A stretch of 24,299 nt of DNA from Verrucomicrobiales bacterium. GTDB taxonomy: Bacteria; Verrucomicrobiota; Verrucomicrobiia; Limisphaerales; SXQI01. The notes below the pieces were generated by a model. The model saw nothing but the letters and a program-made list of their open reading frames with translations, was not told the origin of the DNA and did not search any database. Where the stretch lies: contig SXQI01000297.1 of NCBI GenBank assembly GCA_005793025.1, positions 1-24,299 on the forward strand, read 5' to 3'. The translations under genes and the position numbers were made by a program. This document shows, in pieces, positions 1-8,108 of this stretch (positions within the stretch are counted from its first letter, which is position 1; each line of letters begins with the position of its first letter).

Positions 1-566
1 AGTGCTATTTTTGATCCGATCTGCGCAATCTTTGAGTGATGGTCGCGGTGAACCGCTATGGATTCCTCCGAGGCTCCTGCCTTCAACACTTCGGCACATG
101 CCGTGCCTTCAGGATACTTGAGTAGGCCGTGCTGGGCTACAATAAGAGCCCTTCGCAAGGGAATCATCATCAAAACCCCCAACAATCCTCCAAGCAGTGC
201 TACGGATAGAACCCGGGTGACTTCCAAATCGAATCCAAGAATGAGAATTGCCGGCATGGTGACCCCGACACCAAACGCCAATGATTCCCCCGCTGACCCA
301 GCCGTCTGCGCGATGTTGTGCTCGAGGATCGTGGCATCCTTCAGGCCGAACCGAGCAGCGAGTTTGAACAGCGTGAGGGAAATGACCGCTACAGGAATCG
401 AGGCGGAAACCGTGATTCCCACTTTGAGCACCAGATAAAGGGAGGACGCTCCAAAGAGCATTCCCAGCAGAGTGCCGAGGATCACTCCCCGCGCAGAGAA
501 TTCGCGCAAGGTGGTATTGGAAGTGGGGATGTAGGGTTCGAAAGTGGAAGGCGTTTTGGCGTCCAT
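1..566 (-). CDS. OPT family oligopeptide transporter, N-terminal part (cut by window edge)
   Basis: Read by hand on the minus strand: an ATG at 566-564 opens a frame that stays open for 188 codons to the first base of the window, so the C-terminal part lies outside. The protein begins MDAKTPSTFEPYIP and soon becomes hydrophobic, with membrane segments near residues 28-48, 52-70, 96-113 and 118-140. HNIAQTAGSAGES (83-95) and YPEGTACAEVLKAG (151-164) are typical of bacterial OPT transporters, inner-membrane symporters for peptides or metal-peptide chelates. The actual substrate cannot be told from this fragment. There is no clear Shine-Dalgarno sequence before the ATG. The gene is divergent from uppP with about 135 bases between the starts. 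Confidence 0.88.
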   Translation of the reverse strand, partial: MDAKTPSTFEPYIPTSNTTLREFSARGVILGTLLGMLFGASSLYLVLKVGITVSASIPVAVISLTLFKLAARFGLKDATILEHNIAQTAGSAGESLAFGVGVTMPAILILGFDLEVTRVLSVALLGGLLGVLMMIPLRRALIVAQHGLLKYPEGTACAEVLKAGASEESIAVHRDHHSKIAQIGSKIA

Positions 567-644
567 GCTCGTGATGGTTTGGAGAACAGGTGAAGTATGC
601 GATGAAGCGCGGACAGGGTCAACCGCACATTGAGTTAGCAAATT

Positions 645-653
645 TGTTATAAT
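645..653 (+). promoter_or_regulatory. Extended -10 promoter element for uppP
   Basis: TGTTATAAT combines a perfect TATAAT (648-653) with the TG of an extended -10. It lies about 49 bases before the uppP ATG, leaving a leader of about 40 bases. No good -35 hexamer sits 16-18 bases upstream, which is tolerated for extended -10 promoters. Called from sequence alone. Confidence 0.5.
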
Positions 654-701
654 TAAGTTGTCAGGATTTAGGTTTTGTCGTCTAACGGAGGAATGCCAGT
701 T

Positions 702-1490
702 ATGCCGGAATGGTTATGTGTCATTATCTTAGGGGTTGTCGAGGGGATCACCGAATTTTTACCGATTTCATCCACGGGCCACATGTTGTTGGTGGACCAT
801 TTTCTCCCTTACAAACAATCTGAATTATTTTTGGCGGTGGTTCAGACTGGAGCAGTCTTAGCAGTCCTGACCGTTTTTTCCGCAAGAGTAAAGGAGTTGC
901 TCGGAAAATGGTCCGAACCGAAAAATCGTGATTATTTGTTAAAGCTCGCGGTGGCGTTCGCCATGACCGTGGCAGGAGGGTTGGTGTTGAAGAAACTCGG
1001 GTTCAGACTTCCGAAAGAAGTGGCATCGATTGCCTACGCAACCCTACTCGGAGGGATCGTAATTATAGTGGTCGAGTGGGCTATGCGTGGAAAAAAACTG
1101 GTTAACGAGGTCGATTGGCTCGTTGCCATTGCGATTGGAGTCTCGCAACTTCTCGCAGTTGTATTCCCGGGTTCTTCACGAAGCGGCACCACCATTATGA
1201 TGGCGTTGATCATGGGGTTGGCGCGACCCGCAGCACTTGAATTTTCATTCTTGTTAGGGATTCCTACTCTGCTCGCCGCCGCCGGCATGCAAGTTTTTGA
1301 CGCAATCAAGCATCCCCAACAAACTGGGGCTATTCACTGGGACATGGTGTTGCTAGGAACCGCTGTGGCCGCCGTGGTGGCGTTCCTCGTGGTCAAATGG
1401 ATGCTGACCTACGTCCGCACAAATTCATTCGCCATATTTGGCTGGTATCGAATCGTCGCAGGGGCACTAATCCTTTTGCTGGTGAGATGA
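702..1490 (+). CDS. uppP: Undecaprenyl-diphosphate phosphatase UppP (BacA family)
   Basis: Integral membrane phosphatase that converts undecaprenyl diphosphate to undecaprenyl phosphate, recycling the lipid carrier for peptidoglycan and other wall polymers; overproduction gives bacitracin resistance in other bacteria. The 262-residue protein has both family motifs: EGITEFLPISSTGH (14-27) with its glutamates and histidine, and PGSSRSGTTI (156-165). Length and multiple membrane segments fit the family. The ATG at 702 is chosen because the protein then starts MPEWLCVIILGVVEG, matching the usual N-terminus, with GGAGG at 687-691 ten bases upstream. An ATG at 693 is too close to that site, and an in-frame TTG at 675 would put the GGAGG inside the gene. 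It converges on the LysE-type gene. Confidence 0.95.
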   Translation: MPEWLCVIILGVVEGITEFLPISSTGHMLLVDHFLPYKQSELFLAVVQTGAVLAVLTVFSARVKELLGKWSEPKNRDYLLKLAVAFAMTVAGGLVLKKLGFRLPKEVASIAYATLLGGIVIIVVEWAMRGKKLVNEVDWLVAIAIGVSQLLAVVFPGSSRSGTTIMMALIMGLARPAALEFSFLLGIPTLLAAAGMQVFDAIKHPQQTGAIHWDMVLLGTAVAAVVAFLVVKWMLTYVRTNSFAIFGWYRIVAGALILLLVR

Positions 1491-1509
1491 GCTATTTTCG
1501 AGGAGCTCA
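1488..1509. terminator. Short inverted repeat between convergent uppP and LysE-type gene
   Basis: TGAGCT (1488-1493) and AGCTCA (1504-1509) form a perfect six-base stem with a ten-base loop. The TGA stop of each convergent gene lies in an arm. There is no T-tract on either side, so intrinsic terminator function is weakly supported. Confidence 0.25.
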
Positions 1510-2175
1510 GGACTGTGGGTGACCTAAGGTTTTGTAGAGGCGGTAGCCGAAATACACCGCCGTCAGCAGCAAGGAAAGCCCCGAGAAATGCGCCATTCTG
1601 AGGAGTGTTTTATTGGAGAATTTCCCGTGACCCCGTGAAACTGCGAAGCTAAGGATCGAAAACCAAATCATTCCCCCGATAAAATTTCCGACTCCACAAA
1701 CGGTCTTGGCTCGCAAATTGTTTGCCACGAGACCGTGTGAGATGAAGTTCGTGGACATCGCTAACCAGTAGAGAAGGACTGCTGGGTTGCCGAGCACCCG
1801 AACGAACCCGATCATAAACGCAGTATGCGGATGGAACCGTTGTTCAATGCTCTCGATCGGGTGTGGAGTACGGGGCAGATCCTGAGCGCGTAGGTATTTC
1901 CAGCCAAGAACCAGCATGAGCAGAAAGCTGATAAACTCCACGGAGACCCTAAAATAATGGGAATCGAACAGTTGTGAAAAACCGGCGAAAGCGATCCCGA
2001 AGTAAATAATATCCATGGCCATAGCCCCTGCGCCGATCATCAAGGCCCACCATAAACCCCGGTTCGCGCCCTCATTGAGTATCGTGACGTTGATGGGGCC
2101 GACAGGGATGCAGCCGATAAAACCGAACACCAGCCCAGTGAATAAGGCGATCACCAGTGAGTAAGACTCTTCCAT
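1507..2175 (-). CDS. LysE/RhtB-type amino-acid exporter family protein
   Basis: A 222-residue inner-membrane protein with about six hydrophobic segments. The N-terminus has the LysE-superfamily signature PVGPIN at residues 24-29, just after the first membrane helix, followed by a second glycine-rich helix. Characterised family members export lysine, arginine, homoserine, threonine or similar metabolites; the substrate here is unknown. It lies ten bases downstream of pssA on the same strand and is probably co-transcribed, although no shared pathway is obvious. No Shine-Dalgarno is visible before the ATG. Family assignment is good; function is inferred from the family only. Confidence 0.85.
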   Translation of the reverse strand: MEESYSLVIALFTGLVFGFIGCIPVGPINVTILNEGANRGLWWALMIGAGAMAMDIIYFGIAFAGFSQLFDSHYFRVSVEFISFLLMLVLGWKYLRAQDLPRTPHPIESIEQRFHPHTAFMIGFVRVLGNPAVLLYWLAMSTNFISHGLVANNLRAKTVCGVGNFIGGMIWFSILSFAVSRGHGKFSNKTLLRMAHFSGLSLLLTAVYFGYRLYKTLGHPQS

Positions 2176-2185
2176 GCGTGGATTG

Positions 2186-3067
2186 TTAACTCACGGGATG
2201 TGAGCTTCCGTTGCCTTTCTCTTCGTGTTCCTCATCCTCATCCTCGATCTCTCTCCGCATACGATGAGAAATGCGAGGACGGATAAACCCGTAGAGCAAG
2301 TAAGCGGTGAAAACAAATGGCAAGATGATCGGCAATAGGAGGGCATGCGCAATGACGATTAGCCCAACACCTAGGGTCAGCACCACGGTTTTGAGGAACG
2401 GCCGGGTGGATCGCATATCGAGCTTCTTGAACGATGGATAACGAACTTCGCTCACCATCATGATCGACAAGAAAAGCATGATCACCGGCAGCGAGTATCG
2501 CCAATAGCCAACTCCGAAATTGCTATCCTCCCACCAGAGAATAAAGAGCGTGAGCGACGCCACCAGACCCGCAGCAGCAGGAATGGGAAATCCGAGGAAG
2601 TCACTAGACTTGGGACCCGTCGACAAGGTTGCCAAACAATTAAAACGCGCCAACCGAAACGCGCCACAGATCAGGTAGATCGAGGCGATAAACCAGCCAA
2701 TCCCGGGATGATTTACGAACACATCTTTGAGGACAATTCGATGGACAAGGAACGCAGGAGCAACTCCGAAGGAGACAACATCGGCCAGCGAATCAAACTC
2801 GCGACCAAAAGGACTTTCAGCCCCTCCCATTCGGGCTACCCGACCGTCGAGCACGTCGAAAATACAGGCCAAAAGGATTAAGCCGATGGCTACACGGATC
2901 GTGGAGTTAAACGCTGGGGACCCTAGGTCGGCTTCGACAATTTTGGTTAACGCGAGAAACCCACAAAATAAGTTCCCCGCCGTCATCAGGTTCGGAAGGA
3001 AATAAACCTTTAACCGCGCATGATCGTCGCCGGTTTCAATCCTTTTATCTTTTGCCTCCAGCCGCAT
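2186..3067 (-). CDS. pssA: CDP-diacylglycerol--serine O-phosphatidyltransferase (phosphatidylserine synthase)
   Basis: Transfers a phosphatidyl group from CDP-diacylglycerol to L-serine, the first committed step to phosphatidylserine and phosphatidylethanolamine, in the inner membrane. The 293-residue protein carries a complete CDP-alcohol phosphotransferase motif, D74-G-x2-A-R79-x8-G88-x3-D92-x3-D96, whose aspartates bind the metal and CDP. The N-terminal FLPNLMTAGNLFCGF (23-37) is typical of the PssA type II subfamily. About eight hydrophobic segments are present, and the C-terminal tail is acidic (EIEDEDEEHEEK). The partner decarboxylase gene psd is not in this window. The first gene of a two-gene group with the LysE-type exporter; its start faces the FG-GAP gene across 193 bases. 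Confidence 0.93.
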   Translation of the reverse strand: MRLEAKDKRIETGDDHARLKVYFLPNLMTAGNLFCGFLALTKIVEADLGSPAFNSTIRVAIGLILLACIFDVLDGRVARMGGAESPFGREFDSLADVVSFGVAPAFLVHRIVLKDVFVNHPGIGWFIASIYLICGAFRLARFNCLATLSTGPKSSDFLGFPIPAAAGLVASLTLFILWWEDSNFGVGYWRYSLPVIMLFLSIMMVSEVRYPSFKKLDMRSTRPFLKTVVLTLGVGLIVIAHALLLPIILPFVFTAYLLYGFIRPRISHRMRREIEDEDEEHEEKGNGSSHPVS

Positions 3068-3260
3068 GTTAGCCGTTTTTTATTTGAACAAAATTAGACC
3101 CTAGGAATTGGCAACAACCAACAGACTTCCCAGCATGCTGGATAGTTTTTTCGACTGGCCAAAAACTCGCGGATGAAACCACGCTTCTCAACTTATGCCC
3201 ATTTTAACGGGTTGGAAAGCCAATTAGATCGAAGGATTATGCGCCAAGGATGGACTTTCC

Positions 3261-4817
3261 ATGGACTTCTCCTTAGGGTCTGAACTTGAACACTTACTAA
3301 ACCGGGTGACCCAAACCATGTGGCCGCTTTCTCAACAATTTCATTGGATCCCCACTTGGGCCAGTCTGACTCTCGCGTTGCTGGCATCGGTGGCTCAAGC
3401 CCAGCAATTCACAGGGGAAGATAAGGCGAAGCGACTTTGCGCGCTCTGCCACCTTTATGCCGATCCCTCGGTGCTGGATCAAAAGACTTGGAAAGAAGGT
3501 GCCTTGCCTTTAATGGCAAAAATGCTGGGCATCAAACCGAGTCTCGGGAACACACCCGAAGGTCAGCAAATGCTCAGTGATTGGGAGGATATTTGTAATT
3601 ATATCTATTCGACAGCTCCCACCAACGCACTGCCGCAGCCGGCTCACGCCCCGATCGATCTTGGGTTGCAACAGTTTCAGGCAACACCTTCGGCTTATCG
3701 GCCCGCAACCGCCGCAACAACGCTATTGAAGGTCGATTCCGGTAGACGGCTCATTTTTGCGGGCAATAGCGAATCGCAACAATTGGATGTGCTAGATTTC
3801 CGAGGGAATCGCCTTTCGAGTCTGATGCTGAGCAATCCACCGGTGGGCTTGAGTTTTCAAGGAGATCGAGCCTTCATTACGCAGATAGGCACGCTTGGTC
3901 CTTCGGATGTGCCTTCGGGGAGGCTCTCTGTGGCCACTCTCATCTCGAATCAGTTCTCTGGTTTGACCGTTTTGTTGACCAACTTGCACCGGGCAACGGA
4001 GACCGTCGCGGGTGATCTGGACGGGGATTCGGATCTGGATTTAATCATCACGACTTATGGCCATAATCTGGGTCATTTTTCTTGGTATGAAAACATGGGT
4101 GGTGATCGTTACGTGGAACATTTGCTGATTGATCGACCGGGTGCGATCAAGGGAGTTATTCGGGATATGAATGGTGACGGTCGCCCAGATATCATTGTGC
4201 AGATGGCACAAGGTCGTGAGGGTGTGTTCTTGCTGAGCAACCAAGGGAATAAAGAATTCACCGAGGCTCCATTGCTTCAATTTCATGCTGCGTGGGGGTC
4301 GGCATCTTTTGAACTCATCGATTTTAACCGTGATGGGATGTTAGATCTGATGGTGGCCAACGGAGATAGTGGAGAATACCCCACCTGCTTGCGGCCTTAT
4401 CATGGAGTGCGCCTATACCTGAATGATGGGCGACTTGGGTTTAATCAAGCGTGGTTTTACCCAATGAACGGAGCTTACAAAACGATCACCTCCGATTTCG
4501 ATGGCGATGGGGATCTCGATATCGCGGGGATTTCTTATTTTCCTGATTACTTGAATCAACCCGCTGAGAGTTTTGTTTATTTCGAAAACCAAGGCGGATT
4601 GTCGTTGAAACCGTTGAGTTTCCCTCAGGCGTACGCCGGTCGTTGGATCACGATGGACGCCGGTGATCTCGATGGTGATGGTTCGTTGGACTTGGTTCTT
4701 GCGGCTGCAAACCGCACTCCTTTCTTGGTGCGACCGGACATCAAGAAACTTTGGGAAACTAACAAAACGTCGCTTCTGGTTTTGAAAAACCAAAAAACTG
4801 GAGTTAAAAAACCTTAG
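3261..4817 (+). CDS. Exported FG-GAP/VCBS repeat protein with one c-type heme motif
   Basis: A 518-residue protein with an N-terminal hydrophobic segment (about 33-47, ending SVAQA-QQ) that looks like a signal peptide with a long n-region. A single CALCH heme-binding motif follows (C60, C63, H64) in a short cytochrome-like segment (about 50-120). Five calcium-loop repeats of the form DxDxDGxxD start at D252, D302, D354, D412 and D469, spaced 50-58 residues apart, as in FG-GAP beta-propeller blades. AAGGA at 3246-3250 supports the start at 3261. An ATG at 3318 would give a more ordinary signal peptide but has no ribosome site. A periplasmic or surface electron-transfer or binding role is inferred; the substrate and partner are unknown. 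No paralog or partner is adjacent. Confidence 0.82.
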   Translation: MDFSLGSELEHLLNRVTQTMWPLSQQFHWIPTWASLTLALLASVAQAQQFTGEDKAKRLCALCHLYADPSVLDQKTWKEGALPLMAKMLGIKPSLGNTPEGQQMLSDWEDICNYIYSTAPTNALPQPAHAPIDLGLQQFQATPSAYRPATAATTLLKVDSGRRLIFAGNSESQQLDVLDFRGNRLSSLMLSNPPVGLSFQGDRAFITQIGTLGPSDVPSGRLSVATLISNQFSGLTVLLTNLHRATETVAGDLDGDSDLDLIITTYGHNLGHFSWYENMGGDRYVEHLLIDRPGAIKGVIRDMNGDGRPDIIVQMAQGREGVFLLSNQGNKEFTEAPLLQFHAAWGSASFELIDFNRDGMLDLMVANGDSGEYPTCLRPYHGVRLYLNDGRLGFNQAWFYPMNGAYKTITSDFDGDGDLDIAGISYFPDYLNQPAESFVYFENQGGLSLKPLSFPQAYAGRWITMDAGDLDGDGSLDLVLAAANRTPFLVRPDIKKLWETNKTSLLVLKNQKTGVKKP

Positions 4818-4846
4818 GGTAAACGCCACCGATGGGACGGACGGGA

Positions 4847-7369
4847 TCATTCCCCTCGCAGGATCTCTAGTGGCGGTCGCTTCAGGACACCCCAACTCAT
4901 TCCTAGACCTGTAACCATCGTGATGAGGCAGACGCTTGCGACTGTCGTCACGGTGGCGAGCATCGGAGGTTGGTAGGGGAGCTTGAACACAAAATGGACT
5001 AATCCCCAAGCCCCTCCCAAGGCGAGCAACACCCCGGTCAAACTCGCACAGAATCCGAGCAAGAAGTATTCGATCAAAAGGATTTGCAGAACTTTCCGGC
5101 GTGAGGCTCCTAGTGTGCGGAGCAGGATGCTTTCCTGCATCCGCTGGTAACGCCCCGTTAGGATGGCTGATACCAACACGAGAAACCCCGTTCCCAAGAT
5201 GAACATGGCCATAAAGCGAACGGCCACCGATATTTTGCTAATGATCGCATCCACGGTTTTGAGCACTAAGGTCAGGTCGATCAGCGAAACGTTGGGGAAC
5301 GCGGCGACAAGTTCATGGTGCATTCCAGCCCCTGTGGCGACGTCAGGGGTGCGGGTGGTCAGGATATGAAATGCCGGGGCGGCTTCTAGAGAATTGCTGG
5401 GGAATACGATAAAGAAATTGGGAGCCATTCGCCTCCAATCCACTTCCCGAAGATGGGCGACTTGTGTGGTGATCGGCACACCTTGCACATCAAATACCAA
5501 CCCATCCCCTACCGTCACCCCCAAGTCCTTGGCGATCCCCGCTTCCAATGAAATAGGGATGATGTCGCCAGACCGTTTGGCGGGCCATCGACCTGACACG
5601 GATTCCTCGGTATCTACAAGGTGATCTCGCCATGTGGATCGAAACTCACGACGCAGGACCCAATTGGGTGCGCGTTGGCGATCTGGCACCTTGAGGAGAT
5701 CTGTCACGGGGGTACCTTTGACTGATGCCAGACGCATAGTCACTACCGCAGATTGTTGGAGGATTTCTAGATCCCAATCCTTCAACAACTCTTCGACGCC
5801 CTCGAGTTGATCGCTCTGGACGTCGAACAGCACGGTATTGGGTTGGCGACCTTTTCCGTTGGGGAGCAGATCCACCAACAATGTTTGCTGAACTAACACC
5901 ATGGTCAGAACCAAAAAGGTTCCCAATCCGACCGAGAGCATGAGCAAGAGTGTGCGGTTGTTGGGTCGATGGAGATTGGCGAGGCCTTGTCGCCATACAT
6001 AGGGCCAGTTCCGATTGATGACGCGTCGGGCGATTTGGGTCAACCCCTTCGCTACTCCCGCCAGCAAACCGAATGCTGCGAGGATCCCGCCAGTGAATGC
6101 AAGGCCGTGATACCATTTTGTACTTTGCCACAATGAAAACGCAGTAATCCCCAGTCCCATCAGCCCGAAAACGAACCATTTCGATGGGTCTCCGGTGATG
6201 GGTTCGGCTTCACAAGCGCGGAGAACCGCAAGCGGCGAAACTCTCCTCAACGGAAGGATCGGCAGCAGAGCAAAGAGCACGCAGATCAAGAAGCCCGCCC
6301 CCATCGCTCCTAAAACTGAGGGCCAAGCGACTCCGTATTGAATCTTTAATGCGACAAAATCCTGAACCACGCTGGGCAATAAAAACTGGAGAACTACCCC
6401 TAACGCTCCGCCGATAAGTGCACCCACTAACCCAAGGCCCATACCTTGTGCCACGTAAATCTGAACGGTTCTGCTCGCGCTCACTCCTAAGCATCTGAGC
6501 ACCGCCACTCCCGGAACTTTTTCTTTGACGTGGACATGAATCGCACTGGCAACTCCTACTCCACCCAACAACAATGCGATAAACCCTCCCATGCTGAGGA
6601 AAGTTTGTAGGTTACTGAGTGCTCGGCCAAGATCCCGTTTCCGATCCTCCACGGTTTCCAATTCCAATCTGAGATCTTTGGAGGTGTTCCGGTGCTTTTT
6701 TGCCAGAGCGTCGGCGTTGACGGTGGATGGGTATTTGATGAATACCTTAAACCGAGCCAGACTCTCCGCCTTTACCAGCTTGGTCTTTGGCAATTCGGTA
6801 GCGGGTATATAAACACGTGGTGCAATCGTCGAAAATACCAGCGCCTCTCCCGGGATTTTTTGCAGGATCCCTGCAATGGGAAGCGTCAACTGGCCAAGTT
6901 TAATCGGATCCCCCACCTTGGCGTTGAACTGGTTCATCAGGGATTCTTCCACCAATGCTCCGGGGAGTTTCCGGAAGCTCTCCCCAGCGTCGGGCGGAGA
7001 GGTTTCAAACATTCCATAAAATGGAAAGCCGTCTCCTAGGCTACGGATTTGAACGAGTCTCGTTCCTTCAGTTTTTGGGAATAGTGCCATCGAAGAAAAG
7101 GCTACTTCGCGGGCTTGTTCTCCCCCTAGTTGTTGCATCAGTTCCTCGGCTTTCTCAGAAAACGGTTGTCGCGCGGATACGACGAGGTCCGCGCCGAGTA
7201 ACGTTTTGGCCTGATCTGCAATTGCGAGTTCTAGGTTGCGACCGAGCGACGTGATCGAAACGAGAGCAGCAATTCCGAGAACGATCGAACAGGAAAAGAG
7301 AATTAGTTTTCGTCGGCTCGCCCGACTATCGCGCCAAGCCATCAGCCAAATCCAACGATCGAACATCAT
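4847..7369 (-). CDS. FtsX-family ABC transporter permease (YbbP-like, duplicated FtsX core)
   Basis: About 840 residues. There is an N-terminal membrane helix, a large extracytoplasmic domain, and then two separate FtsX-type cores, one following the first external domain (with VLRCLGVSASR) and one at the C-terminus (with LLRTLGASRRKV), as in the YbbP/COG3127 permeases. These work with a LolD-like ATPase and are thought to move or extract lipid or lipoprotein substrates across the envelope; the exact cargo is unknown. The start at 7369 is chosen over the longer frame beginning at 7408. It has AGGAAGGA about seven bases upstream and sits 13 bases after the ATPase stop, whereas the longer form would overlap the ATPase by 26 bases. 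It is the last gene of the xylB-ATPase-permease run. Confidence 0.9.
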   Translation of the reverse strand: MMFDRWIWLMAWRDSRASRRKLILFSCSIVLGIAALVSITSLGRNLELAIADQAKTLLGADLVVSARQPFSEKAEELMQQLGGEQAREVAFSSMALFPKTEGTRLVQIRSLGDGFPFYGMFETSPPDAGESFRKLPGALVEESLMNQFNAKVGDPIKLGQLTLPIAGILQKIPGEALVFSTIAPRVYIPATELPKTKLVKAESLARFKVFIKYPSTVNADALAKKHRNTSKDLRLELETVEDRKRDLGRALSNLQTFLSMGGFIALLLGGVGVASAIHVHVKEKVPGVAVLRCLGVSASRTVQIYVAQGMGLGLVGALIGGALGVVLQFLLPSVVQDFVALKIQYGVAWPSVLGAMGAGFLICVLFALLPILPLRRVSPLAVLRACEAEPITGDPSKWFVFGLMGLGITAFSLWQSTKWYHGLAFTGGILAAFGLLAGVAKGLTQIARRVINRNWPYVWRQGLANLHRPNNRTLLLMLSVGLGTFLVLTMVLVQQTLLVDLLPNGKGRQPNTVLFDVQSDQLEGVEELLKDWDLEILQQSAVVTMRLASVKGTPVTDLLKVPDRQRAPNWVLRREFRSTWRDHLVDTEESVSGRWPAKRSGDIIPISLEAGIAKDLGVTVGDGLVFDVQGVPITTQVAHLREVDWRRMAPNFFIVFPSNSLEAAPAFHILTTRTPDVATGAGMHHELVAAFPNVSLIDLTLVLKTVDAIISKISVAVRFMAMFILGTGFLVLVSAILTGRYQRMQESILLRTLGASRRKVLQILLIEYFLLGFCASLTGVLLALGGAWGLVHFVFKLPYQPPMLATVTTVASVCLITMVTGLGMSWGVLKRPPLEILRGE

Positions 7370-7382
7370 GGCATGATCCTTC

Positions 7383-8063
7383 CTAAAGCGAGGCAACCAT
7401 TTTGCCACCCTTCAACTTGATGATGCAATCGGTCATTGCCGCCAGTTCCAGATTGTGTGTCACCAGAACTAAGGCAGTCCCCGCCGCTTTATTGAGATCA
7501 AACAAAAGACTGATCACCTTGCCGCTGGTGTCGCTATCGAGATTTCCAGTGGGTTCATCGGCGAACAAAACCTTGGGTCGATTAATAAAAGCACGGGCCA
7601 AAGCCACACGCTGTTGTTCGCCGCCGGAGAGTTGGATTGGGTAGTGATCCATCCGATCGCCCAATCCCACACGATCCAGAAGTTCCATCGCCAAATCATC
7701 CGCACCCGACTCCCCACGCAACTCGATCGGCACCATCACGTTTTCCTTCGCAGTCAATGTGGAGAGGAGTTGAAAGTTCTGAAACACAAACCCGATTTTC
7801 GAGCCTCTGAGCTGTGCCCGTCCATCCTCATCCATGTCGTGAATGCCAATTCCATTAAGGTGCACCGTGCCGCTGGTCGGTTGATCGAGGCCTGCGCACA
7901 ACCCCAGCAACGTCGTCTTTCCGCTGCCGGATGGGCCCACAATCGCGCAGGTGCGGCTCTCGCCTAAACCAAACGTCACATCACGGAGCACCGTCAGAGG
8001 CCCCCCACTTGTGCTGTAAGATTTGGTGAGCGCGTTGACTTCTAACACAAGTTTTTCGTTCAT
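7383..8063 (-). CDS. ABC transporter ATP-binding protein (LolD/YbbA/MacB type)
   Basis: A 226-residue single-domain ATPase. Visible motifs are Walker A GPSGSGKT (43-50), the Q-loop glutamine in VFQNFQLL (near 95), signature LSGGEQQR (145-152), Walker B VLFADEP (165-171) and the switch histidine in VTHN. Length and motif spacing match the LolD/YbbA/MacB group, which drives FtsX-type permeases. The gene directly downstream is such a permease, 13 bases away, so the two very probably form one complex in the inner membrane. It follows xylB by 45 bases; that link may be only positional. Confidence 0.93.
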   Translation of the reverse strand: MNEKLVLEVNALTKSYSTSGGPLTVLRDVTFGLGESRTCAIVGPSGSGKTTLLGLCAGLDQPTSGTVHLNGIGIHDMDEDGRAQLRGSKIGFVFQNFQLLSTLTAKENVMVPIELRGESGADDLAMELLDRVGLGDRMDHYPIQLSGGEQQRVALARAFINRPKVLFADEPTGNLDSDTSGKVISLLFDLNKAAGTALVLVTHNLELAAMTDCIIKLKGGKMVASL

Positions 8064-8108
8064 GCAGCGCGGTTAAGATTTGAGAGCCTCACCCGAAATG
8101 GAAGTCCA

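Noticed and set aside
58..593. Two plus-strand open frames (58-438 and 318-593)
   Set aside because: They lie opposite the OPT transporter frame on the minus strand, which has recognisable family motifs; the plus-strand translations are low-complexity and resemble nothing.
3212..3240. TTGGAA / GATTAT promoter for the FG-GAP gene
   Set aside because: Each hexamer matches only 4 of 6 bases, and the implied start point would fall in the ribosome-binding site of the favoured start at 3261.
4413..6179. Minus-strand frames of 198 and 177 codons across the FG-GAP and permease genes
   Set aside because: They are out-of-frame translations of well-supported genes, with Arg/Ser/Pro-rich sequences typical of shadows.
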